A stretch of DNA of 64,000 nt from Ancylobacter vacuolatus (GTDB taxonomy: Bacteria; Pseudomonadota; Alphaproteobacteria; Rhizobiales; Xanthobacteraceae). The stretch spans positions 496,001 through 560,000 of the forward strand of contig NZ_JAUSUH010000002.1 in the NCBI RefSeq assembly GCF_030813595.1. The letters run 5' to 3'. Within the stretch, counting starts at the first letter, position 1; every line of letters starts with the position of its first letter. Positions 9,651 to 17,400 of this stretch are shown piece by piece. Under the pieces are notes generated by a model. That model was not told the origin of the DNA. It saw only the letters and a program-made list of their open reading frames with translations, and made no database searches. Made by a program: the position numbers and the translations under genes.

Positions 9651-9932
9651 CTATTTCAGATAGGTGCGCAGGATCTTCATGATGGCGTCGAGTTCGTCAG
9701 TGGCCGGCCGGGAGCCGGCGGCTTCCAGCCTGTGCCCGAAACTCTCGCGCAAATGGATGTCGAGCACCTCGGCCATCAGCCCGCCGGCGGCGCCGCGAAG
9801 GGCGGCGATCTGCTGCAGCAACACGCCGCATTCGGCTTCCGCCTCGATCGCGCGCTCCAGCGCCTCAGCCTGGCCCTTGATACGGCGCAGCCGCGTCAAG
9901 GCACGCTTCTTGTCATCAGGCGAATGGGGCAT
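9651..9932 (-). CDS. frmR: FrmR-type formaldehyde-responsive repressor (CsoR/RcnR family)
   Basis: A 93-residue all-helical repressor starting MPHSPDDKKRALTRLRRIKG. It has Pro2, Cys35 (AEAEC) and His60, the same positions known in Escherichia coli FrmR, where formaldehyde cross-links Pro2 to Cys35 of a neighbouring subunit and releases DNA. This makes a formaldehyde sensor more likely than a metal sensor. The C-terminus is a few residues longer than the standard FrmR core. It precedes frmA and fghA, with a matching operator at 10014-10031. Confidence 0.93.
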   Translation of the reverse strand: MPHSPDDKKRALTRLRRIKGQAEALERAIEAEAECGVLLQQIAALRGAAGGLMAEVLDIHLRESFGHRLEAAGSRPATDELDAIMKILRTYLK

Positions 9933-9945
9933 CAGGACACCACGC

Positions 9946-9981
9946 TCCCCACTTGGGTCCCCACTTGGGTCCCCGCGTGGC
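9946..9981. repeat. tandem 12-base repeat in the frmR leader
   Basis: TCCCCACTTGGG is repeated exactly at 9946-9957 and 9958-9969, with a degenerate third copy to 9981. Each unit contains CCCA-N2-TGGG, so it can form a small hairpin. It lies between the predicted promoter and the frmR start codon and may act in the mRNA leader or be a slippage duplication. Confidence 0.6.
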
Positions 9982-10013
9982 TCCACGCTCGCGCACGCGG
10001 TTCCGGGACTGAA

Positions 10014-10031
10014 TATACTGGAGGGAGTATA
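10014..10031. promoter_or_regulatory. FrmR operator within the frmR promoter
   Basis: TATACT-GGAGGG-AGTATA is a perfect 6-base inverted repeat around a G-tract. This is the architecture expected for RcnR/FrmR operators (G-tract flanked by AT inverted repeats). On the minus strand it lies between a -35-like TTGCAC (10033-10038) and a -10-like TATATT (10012-10017), so bound repressor would block the promoter. Confidence 0.7.
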
Positions 10032-10161
10032 GGTGCAAGGTGCACCCGACACTTCAGCACCGCACGCGGGGGCCGCGAAATGCGCCCGGCAGGCGAAGCC
10101 GAGACGCCGCCTGCCGGTCCTTCCATCGTTTCTCTTTGCCTGCCGCGTCTGGCCGCCAGCC

Positions 10162-10950
10162 TCACTGGGCGGCAGCGCTGGCGCTCCGTGCGGCCTCGTC
10201 GATCACGTCGGCGACGACCTTGGGCTGGGTCATGAACACGGCATGGCTGGCCGGAACTTCGGTGACCTTGGCGCCGATGCGCTTGGCCATGTGCTGCAGC
10301 ATCCGCTGGTCGAAGGCCTTGTCGTCGGTGGCGATCACCGCCCAGCTCGGCTTGCTGCGCCAGGCCGCCTGGGTGAGCTTGGTGCCGAAGGAGGACATGG
10401 CAATCGGCACCTGCGAGTCGCGCATGAAGGCGGCGTCAGCGTCGCTGGTGTCGGCGGCAAAACCCGCCTTGAAGTTCGAGGGCTTCACATAGCCGAAGCC
10501 GTCCTCGCCGATGTCGAGAACGAATTCGGGCGGAGTGACGAAGCCCTCATATTGCTGGGCGGTAGTTTCGCCGGCATCGGGGGAGAGGGCGGAGACGTAG
10601 ACCAGACCGGCCACCTTGGGGTCGACGCCGGCCTGCGTGATGACCGTGCCGCCCCAGCTGTGGCCGACCAGGATGGCCGGGCCGTCCTGGCGGGCCAGAG
10701 CGCGCTTGGTGGCGGCAACATCGTCCTCCAGCGAGGTGAGCGGGTTCTGCACGATTGTGACGCGGTAGCCACGCTGGGTCAGCTGGTCATACACGCCGCG
10801 CCAGCCGGAACCATCGGCGAAGGCACCGTGGACGAGTACGACATTGCGGACCGGCTGGGACGCGGGAATCCCCTCGGCGGCGAGCACAGCAGTGCCGGAG
10901 GACAGGCTGGCGGCGGTGGCCACGGCTGCCAGGAGGGTCTTCGTGTTCAT
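10162..10950 (-). CDS. exported alpha/beta hydrolase
   Basis: A 262-residue alpha/beta hydrolase with a signal peptide (MNTKTLLAAVATAASLSSGT, cleavage near VLA-A). The nucleophile elbow is GHSWGGTV, the oxyanion region NVVLVHGAFADGSGW, and a late PASHAVFMTQP supplies the catalytic histidine. It belongs to the group of periplasmic esterase-like proteins with short substrates; the exact substrate is unknown. It is divergent from an OhrR/MarR regulator gene with palindromic operators between, so it is probably induced by the oxidant or ligand that regulator senses. Confidence 0.85.
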   Translation of the reverse strand: MNTKTLLAAVATAASLSSGTAVLAAEGIPASQPVRNVVLVHGAFADGSGWRGVYDQLTQRGYRVTIVQNPLTSLEDDVAATKRALARQDGPAILVGHSWGGTVITQAGVDPKVAGLVYVSALSPDAGETTAQQYEGFVTPPEFVLDIGEDGFGYVKPSNFKAGFAADTSDADAAFMRDSQVPIAMSSFGTKLTQAAWRSKPSWAVIATDDKAFDQRMLQHMAKRIGAKVTEVPASHAVFMTQPKVVADVIDEAARSASAAAQ

Positions 10951-10971
10951 CGTCGTTCTCCATTCTTTAGT

Positions 10972-10993
10972 GCGATAATCATTATCGCGATAT
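10972..10993. promoter_or_regulatory. MarR/OhrR operator 1 (hydrolase side)
   Basis: GCGATAATCATTATCGC (10972-10988) is a perfect palindrome, overlapping TATCGCGATA (10983-10992). The 19-base element ATAAT-N2-TTATCGCGATAT (10975-10993) is repeated in the same orientation at 11029-11047. It lies between the divergent hydrolase and MarR genes, as expected for an autoregulatory operator. Confidence 0.7.
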
Positions 10994-11028
10994 CTATTTG
11001 ATAGCCAAACTCGCCTGACCTGTCCAGC

Positions 11029-11047
11029 ATAATTGTTATCGCGATAT
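11029..11047. promoter_or_regulatory. MarR/OhrR operator 2 (regulator side)
   Basis: The second copy of ATAAT-N2-TTATCGCGATAT, 54 bases from the first and including the palindrome TATCGCGATA (11037-11046). It is near the regulator's own start and probably mediates autorepression. Confidence 0.68.
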
Positions 11048-11092
11048 TCTTTTTTGCGCGCGGGGTCGTTATATGGCGTGGCGAAGGAGTCG

Positions 11093-11563
11093 ATGATGAC
11101 CGCGAAAACCAACCCTCCCGTCCCGTTGGATGACCAGCTCTGCTACGCCATTTACTCGGCGGGCATCGCCATCCAGCGCGTCTACAAGCCCTTGCTCGAC
11201 GGGCTGGGGCTGACCTATCCGCAATATCTCGTGCTCAACGTGCTCTGGCGCGAGGACGGGCTGACCGTGGGCGGCATCGCCGACAAGCTGGCGCTGGAAT
11301 CGAGCACGCTGACGCCCTTGCTCAAGCGGTTGGAAGCGGCCGGCTTCCTGCACCGCACCCGCAACCCGGACAATGAACGCCAGGTCGTCGTCGCTCTCAC
11401 CGATCAGGGGCGCGCACTGAGGGGACAGGCGGGGTGCCTCGGCAATGCGCTGCTTGAGGCCTCCGGCCAGAGCCCGGCCCATCTCGGCGCCATGAACCGG
11501 GACATGAGGGAGCTGCGCGACGCGCTCTATGCCCAGCTTGGCGGCTGGAGCGCGCCGAGCTGA
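11093..11563 (+). CDS. OhrR/MarR-family redox-type regulator
   Basis: A 156-residue MarR protein close to OhrR, the organic-hydroperoxide sensor. The N-terminal LCYAIYSAG has a cysteine at residue 17 in the position of the peroxidatic Cys of OhrR, and a second cysteine lies at residue 115, as in two-Cys OhrR. The wing and recognition helix is LALESSTLTPLLKRLEAAGF. AAGGAG precedes two adjacent ATGs (11093 and 11096); the second has the better spacing. Divergent from the exported hydrolase. A paralogue is encoded at 12644-13111. No ohr gene is seen here, so the true inducer is uncertain. Confidence 0.88.
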   Translation: MMTAKTNPPVPLDDQLCYAIYSAGIAIQRVYKPLLDGLGLTYPQYLVLNVLWREDGLTVGGIADKLALESSTLTPLLKRLEAAGFLHRTRNPDNERQVVVALTDQGRALRGQAGCLGNALLEASGQSPAHLGAMNRDMRELRDALYAQLGGWSAPS

Positions 11564-11622
11564 CGGCGGCGCCGCGAATCGAGGAAGCGCTAGGAGCCAT
11601 CCCATCCCCACCAACAACGAAT

Positions 11623-11650
11623 CGGCCGCCGTCCTTGCGGGCGGCGGCCG
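11623..11650. terminator. hairpin between convergent genes
   Basis: CGGCCGCCG (11623-11631) pairs perfectly with CGGCGGCCG (11642-11650) over a 10-base loop. It lies between the convergent MarR and haloperoxidase-like genes and can serve either. There is no strong T-tract. Confidence 0.5.
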
Positions 11651-11683
11651 TGATCGAAGACGAGGATTTGCGCGGCAGGGCGC

Positions 11684-12505
11684 TCAGCTGCGGATGAAGG
11701 CCAGCACGTCGGCGTTGAAGCGGTCGGCTTCGATTTCCGCCAGCCCATGCGAGCCGCCGGGATAGACCTTCAGCGTCGCCTGCGGGGCGATATGCGCGGC
11801 GAGGTGGGCCGAGGCGTCGATCGGCACGATCTGGTCGTCATCGCCATGGATGATGAGCGTCGGCCGGTCGATACGCTTGAGGTCCTCAGTATAGTCCACC
11901 TCGGAGAATTCGTGGACGCAGTCATACTGCCCCTTGATGCCGCCCTGCAGGCCGATGCGGCGGAAATTCTCGCGCAGGCCGTCATTGGCGGGAACGCCCT
12001 CGCGGTTGAAGCCGTAGAACGGAACCGTCAGGTCGAAGAAGAACTGCGAGCGGTTCTTCGCGGTGCTCTCGCGGATGCTGTCGAACACGGCAAGCGGGGT
12101 GCCGGCGGGGTTGGCGTCCGTCTTCAGCATCAGCGGGGGCACCGCGCCGACCAGCACCACCTTCGCCACCCGCGCCGTGCCGTGGCGGCCGATATAATGG
12201 GCGACTTCGCCGCCGCCGGTGGAATGACCGACGAGGACCACGTCGCGCAGGTCGAGCGCCTCGATCAGTTCCGCCAGGTCGTCGGCGTACTGGTCCATGT
12301 TGTTGCCGTCCCACGTCTGGTCGGAACGGCCATGACTGCGGCGGTCATGGGCGATGACACGGTAGCCCTGCTGGCCGAAGAACAGCATCTGCTGGTCCCA
12401 GGCATCGGACGAAAGCGGCCAGCCATGGGCGAACAGGACGGGCTGGCCGACGCCCCAATCCTTGTAGAAGAGACGGGTGCCGTCCGTGGTGGTGAAGCTG
12501 CTCAT
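11684..12505 (-). CDS. alpha/beta hydrolase, non-heme haloperoxidase-like
   Basis: A 273-residue cytosolic alpha/beta hydrolase with the cofactor-free haloperoxidase/perhydrolase pattern: [17 protein letters not shown] oxyanion region, nucleophile elbow [12 protein letters not shown], acid in [12 protein letters not shown], and histidine in GGSHGLAE. Family members are serine esterases that can also form peracids from hydrogen peroxide and organic acids. Length is typical. It is divergent from the second OhrR-like regulator across a 138-base operator region, duplicating the arrangement of the preceding module. Confidence 0.9.
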   Translation of the reverse strand: MSSFTTTDGTRLFYKDWGVGQPVLFAHGWPLSSDAWDQQMLFFGQQGYRVIAHDRRSHGRSDQTWDGNNMDQYADDLAELIEALDLRDVVLVGHSTGGGEVAHYIGRHGTARVAKVVLVGAVPPLMLKTDANPAGTPLAVFDSIRESTAKNRSQFFFDLTVPFYGFNREGVPANDGLRENFRRIGLQGGIKGQYDCVHEFSEVDYTEDLKRIDRPTLIIHGDDDQIVPIDASAHLAAHIAPQATLKVYPGGSHGLAEIEADRFNADVLAFIRS

Positions 12506-12530
12506 GTCGGTCTCCTTTGGCTTGGCTGCA

Positions 12531-12564
12531 ATCGCATCGTGTACGATTAGTTAGGATGCGATTT
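12531..12564. promoter_or_regulatory. operator region of second MarR/OhrR module
   Basis: AATCGCATC (12531-12539) and GATGCGATT (12556-12564) are a perfect 9-base inverted repeat, with a further palindrome TCGT-GT-ACGA at 12538-12547 inside. It lies between the divergent hydrolase and regulator. Its sequence differs from the first module's operator, suggesting separate binding specificity. Confidence 0.6.
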
Positions 12565-12643
12565 AATTAGATGGCACTGGGACGGCTGTCAATCGCTTGC
12601 AAACCCATCGCGCACAAATTATTTGGGAGGAAAGGAGATCACG

Positions 12644-13111
12644 ATGACCCAATCGCCCCACAGCGCCGCCGCCACTTCCGCTCCCGACGTCGGCGCCATG
12701 CTGTGCTTTTCGATCTACGCCGCAGGGCACGCCTTCACCCAGCTCTACCGGCCGCTGCTGGACAGGCTCGGCCTTACCTATCCGCAATATCTGGTCATGG
12801 TGACGCTGTGGAACCGCGACGGGCAGAATGTGAAAGAGCTGGGAAGGACTCTCTTTCTCGATTCCAGCACGCTCACCCCCTTGTTGAAGCGTCTCGACGC
12901 CGCGGGACTGGTTACCCGCACCCGCAACCCCAGGGACGAGCGCGAGGTGCTGCTGCACCTGACGCCGGCGGGACAGGCGCTGAAGGGCGAAGCCGCCGAG
13001 ATCATGCGCTGCGTCGAGGCGGCGGTGGGGCAGGACGGGCCGACCATCGACGCCCTGCGGACCGCCATCGACGCCATTCGCGACCGGCTGCACGCCCAGC
13101 GCGAGGCTTAG
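12644..13111 (+). CDS. OhrR/MarR-family redox-type regulator (paralogue)
   Basis: A 155-residue MarR protein closely related to the product of 11093-11563: both share GLTYPQYLV, the DSSTLTPLLKRL recognition helix region and RTRNP in the wing. Cysteines at residues 21 (MLCFSIYAAG) and 123 (IMRCVEAAV) match the two-cysteine OhrR pattern. ATG 12644 is preceded by AAAGGAG at good spacing. Divergent from the haloperoxidase-like gene, which it probably represses until oxidised. Confidence 0.88.
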   Translation: MTQSPHSAAATSAPDVGAMLCFSIYAAGHAFTQLYRPLLDRLGLTYPQYLVMVTLWNRDGQNVKELGRTLFLDSSTLTPLLKRLDAAGLVTRTRNPRDEREVLLHLTPAGQALKGEAAEIMRCVEAAVGQDGPTIDALRTAIDAIRDRLHAQREA

Positions 13112-13360
13112 GCGCGGGCCGGAAGAGCGCGAGGGCAGCGGGCGCTCTGGAGAACGCCGCTGTTGATTTTGCGCGATTATTACCTCCGCCCGTGCCGGAG
13201 TTCATTTAGCTCTGTCGAGGTGGAAGCTCGAACGGAGCGCGTGCCGGATGGACAAGGCGGTCTTTGCCGGGCAGCAGAGCCCCCCGCCGACGCCCCCGAT
13301 CCGGCGCCAGCGGAGCGTGCCGCGTCCGATTCAGTGCCCTCCAGCCTGCCACCTCGCCGG

Positions 13361-14320
13361 ATGAACGGGGCGAGCGGCGGGGCGAGCGGCTTGGCCTCGC
13401 CGCTTGGGCACGCGCCGCCGCGTGCCGGCGAAGCTTTGGCGCTCACCGAGCTCTGGACCGATCCGCTGCCCCTCGCGCCGCCAGCGCGGGTGGAAACCGG
13501 CTTCCTGCTGTCGACGCTCGACTGGATCGAGAGCGACACCGGCGCACCACGCACCATCGAGGCGGCGGCCGAGCGGGTGGGCATGAGCCCGTTTCATTTC
13601 CATCGCCGCTTCGCCGAACTCATGGGCGAGACCTATGGCGCCTATGTGCGCCGCACCCGGCTGGCCCATGCGGCGGCTCTGATCTGTCGATCGTCCACCT
13701 CGATCATCGAAGCGTCTCTACGCTGCGGCTATGGCAGCCAGGCGGCGTTCACTCGGGCCTTCTCCCGCCAGTTCGCCCTGGCGCCGAACCGTTTGCGGGC
13801 CATGGCGCAGGCGCAGGCGCCGCTGCCGCAGCGGCTGCATGTCGATCTCGTCGAGCCTGCGGCACCCGTGCGGCTGGGCGCGCTACCCCTCATCGGCATG
13901 CGCTTTCACGGGCCGCTGACGCAGGTTCCTGCCCATTGGCAACACTTTGCGGCTTCTCTGAAGGCGGCGGGACTGCCCCTGGAGACGATGACCGCGATGG
14001 GCATCCTTCATGACGACCCCGGTTTCACGGCGCCAGGACAGACCCGCTATGACTGCGCGGTGGTGGACACAGCTTCCACCTTTCCCGCCCTGCGCGCCCC
14101 GCTGCGGCGCCTGAGCACGCACGCCGGCTCGTTTGTGCGGCTCGATGTGGAGGGGCCCTATCCGTTGATCCCAGAAGCCGTGTTCGGCGTGTGCGCGGTG
14201 TGGCTGCCGCGCCATCGGCGGGCGCTGGGCGAGGCTCCCGCCTATGAGATGTACCGCGCGCCGCCCTGGCGGGGGACCGGCGGCATCCACGCCAGTGTCC
14301 TGGTGCCGTGCTCGCCGTGA
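13361..14320 (+). CDS. AraC-family regulator with GyrI-like effector domain
   Basis: An AraC-type protein of about 319 residues from ATG 13361. The frame is open back to 13163 (TTG), with GTG 13241 as another candidate, so the start is uncertain; the extra N-terminus is low-complexity Ala/Pro-rich. The two-helix-turn-helix domain covers TIEAAAERVGMSPFHFHRRF to FTRAFSRQFALAPNRLR. The C-terminal 150 residues are a GyrI-like small-molecule domain (LIGMRFHGPLTQVPAHWQHF to the end). Such proteins resemble Rob/SoxS-linked multidrug sensors. Ligand and targets unknown. Confidence 0.82.
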   Translation: MNGASGGASGLASPLGHAPPRAGEALALTELWTDPLPLAPPARVETGFLLSTLDWIESDTGAPRTIEAAAERVGMSPFHFHRRFAELMGETYGAYVRRTRLAHAAALICRSSTSIIEASLRCGYGSQAAFTRAFSRQFALAPNRLRAMAQAQAPLPQRLHVDLVEPAAPVRLGALPLIGMRFHGPLTQVPAHWQHFAASLKAAGLPLETMTAMGILHDDPGFTAPGQTRYDCAVVDTASTFPALRAPLRRLSTHAGSFVRLDVEGPYPLIPEAVFGVCAVWLPRHRRALGEAPAYEMYRAPPWRGTGGIHASVLVPCSP

Positions 14321-14340
14321 TCGACTGTTGTCGCCGCGCG

Positions 14341-14367
14341 TCTTGGCCGGCGTAGCGCCGGCCAAGA
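14341..14367. terminator. strong inverted repeat after the AraC-type gene
   Basis: A perfect 12-base stem, TCTTGGCCGGCG with CGCCGGCCAAGA, and a TAG loop. It lies 21 bases after the AraC stop and before the autotransporter. Likely a terminator despite the lack of a T-run. Confidence 0.55.
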
Positions 14368-14454
14368 GCAAGAACGATCAAACAGGCCCCGCCGGCTTCT
14401 GTTAGGCGGGAGAGCCGGTGCCGGCGGACACCCAAACGCGCAGGGGGGCCTTTG

Positions 14455-17400
14455 ATGGGCAGGAACGAGACGAGGCACGCACGCAAAATGCGGCCGGGCT
14501 TTCACCCCGTTCGTGCCGCCTCGCAGGGCGCGCTGATGGCCGCCCTCTCCCTGCCGGCCCTGTGCCTCATCGCAGGTGCTGCATGCGCGCAGGACCTCGA
14601 TGTCACCGGCGCGGTCCAGATCGACCAGGGCGCCACGCCTTCCTATGACAACACCAGCGTCGGGCTCGGCGGGATGGCGGGCACCCTGACCGTCACCGAT
14701 CCCGGCACCATGCTGTCCAACAGCGGCGCCGTCGTCGTCGGCGCCAGCGGCGGCGGCACCCTTAACATCCTGGCCGGCGCCTCGGTTTCCAGTGCGACAG
14801 GCATGGTGGGACAGGCGGCGGCGGGGGAGGTACTCCTGTCGGGGGCCGGGAGCCGCTGGGACATGTCCGGCACCCTTTCCGTGGCCTTTGATGCCAATGG
14901 CAGCCTTGTGGTGGAGCAAGGCGGGCTTCTCACTTCCGCCGACGCCAGCTTCGGCGTGGCCGGCTCCAGTGCGACCGGCTCGATCGCGATCACAGGCACC
15001 GGTTCGCACTGGCACAATGCCGGCAGCCTCGCGCTAGGGGGGATGGGATCGGGCCGGCTGACCATCGCGGCTGGCGGCGTCGTGACCACCGGCGACACGG
15101 TGGTGGCCGGCCTGCTGTCGCCCAGCGGCGAGGTCATGGTCAGCGGTGCCGGCTCGGCGTTGCAGATCGAGGGGTCGCTCGCCATCGGCACCAATGGCAG
15201 CGTCTCGGTACTCGACGGGGCGGTGATGACCTCGGGCCGTGCCAATATCGGCGACGGCGTCAGCGCGGCGACCGGCAATGTCACGGTGGACGGCCCAGGC
15301 TCGCGCTGGGACGTCGATGGCGCCCTCACCGTCGGCGCGCTCGGCGCGGGGTCGCTGGTGGTGGCCTCGGGCGGCGACGTTACCGCCACCAGCGCGCTGA
15401 TCGGCAACGCCAACAGCAACGGGCAGGTTGCCGTACAGGGAACCGGTTCGAACTGGGCGGTCGCCGGCGACCTCGCCGTGGCGACGGGCGGCGGGCAGGG
15501 AACGCTGGCGATCAGCGACGGCGGCCATGTCTCCAATGCCAACGCCGTGGTCGGCGACGAGTTTTCATCCGGCCTTGTGGAGGTTGGGGGCGTGGGTTCT
15601 CGCTGGGACAGCAGCGGCACAGTCCGGGTCGAAACCGGCGGCACCGTGTCTGTCTTTGATGGCGCCACCGCCAGCAGTGCGCAGCTTCTGGTCGGCGTCG
15701 ACCTTGTTGACCCGGCGCGGGTCGAGATCACCGGGCCCGGGTCGAGCTGGACCGCCTCGCAGGCGGTTGTCGTCGGCTATGACGGCTATGGCTCGCTGCG
15801 TGTGGCGGAGGGCGCGTCGCTGCGTTCCGGCGACGGCGTGATCGGCGCTTCCTTCGGCACGATCGGCATTGTCGACCTCTCCGGCACCGGCTCCAGCTGG
15901 AGCGTCGACGGCGTGCTCTATGTCGGGGATGGCGGCGATGGCGAACTCGGCATCGACGCGGGCGCCTCGGTCCGCGCCAATGTCGTGGTGGTGGGCTATC
16001 AGGCGCAGAGCCACGGCGCCATCGGCATCGGCGCCGGTGCCTCCCTCGCGGTCGATGGCACCTTCTATGTCGGCTTCGGCGGCAGCGGCGAGGTGGTGGT
16101 CGAGGCCGGCGGCACGCTCGTCACCGGCGCCACGGCGCTGGGTGCCGGCCCCGGGTCAGACGGCTTCGTCGGTATCGCAGGCACAGCGTCGAGCTGGACC
16201 GTGAAAGGCGAGCTGTCAATCGCCAGCGAGGGCGGGCGCGGCAGGCTTCAGGTCGAGAATGGCGGGCGGGTGGTCGCCTCCTTCGTCGACGCCCTCGGCG
16301 GCACCTCCGAAATCACGGTGACCGGCACCGGATCGCGGCTGGAGGCGGGCAGCGTGCTGGCGCTCGGCGGAGTGACACCAAGCGTATTGACGCTTTCCGA
16401 CGGCGGAACCCTGGTGGCCGATCGTGTCTGGGTCGGTGACGCCGATCAGGAGGGCAATGCCGGCATCTCCGCCGTTATCGTCATCGGCGCGGCCGCCGGG
16501 GATGCGGCGGCGGCTGCGGGCACCCTGCACGCCGGAACGCTCGCTGTGCAGGAGGGCGCGAGCGCGCAGCTCGTGCTGAACCACACGAACAGCGACACAC
16601 TTATCGACGCCGACCTTTCCGGGGCGCTGACGGTCGACGCCTATGCCGGCATCACCACCCTGACCGGCGTCAACACCCATACCGGCACCACCACCATCCA
16701 CGGCGGCACGCTGATCGGATCAGCGACGAGCTTCGGCAGCGGGGCGATTCTCAATGAGGGCACGCTGGTGCTCGACCAGACCGGAACCGGCCGTCTCACC
16801 AATGCGCTGACCGGCACTGGAACGCTGCTCAAGACCGGGAGCGGAACGCTGACCTATGCCGGCGACGCCACCGCCTTCACCGGCGCGACCCTGATCGAGG
16901 CTGGCACGCTGGCGCTGGCGGGAACGCTCGGCGGGCCCCTCAGCGTGGCGGAGGGCGCCGTGCTGGCAGGCATGGGAGGTGTCGCAGCGCTCAGCCTTGC
17001 TGCCGGCGCCACGGTGGCGCCGGGCGCCTCCGTCGGGACGGTGACGGTGGCCGGCGATTTCGATCAGGCGGCGGGCGCCCTCTATGCCGTGGAGGTTGCG
17101 GGCGGCCGGGCCGACCTCATCGCGGTCGGCGGCTCCGCCACGCTGGCGGACGGTGCCCAGCTCAGCGTCGACGGCCTTGGCGGCGTCACGCCGGTGGGCA
17201 CGCGCTTCACCGTTCTCACCGCTGGTGGCGGCATTACCGGCAGCTACACGCTGGTGGGCGACACGTCGATCTCGGCCTTCTATGCGGTGGAGGCCAGCAC
17301 GGATGAGACGGCGGTGTATCTCGATGTGTTCCAGGACCGTGCCTTCACCGCTGCCGCCTTTTCTGCAAATCAGCGGGAGACTGCGGCAGCGCTGGACAGC

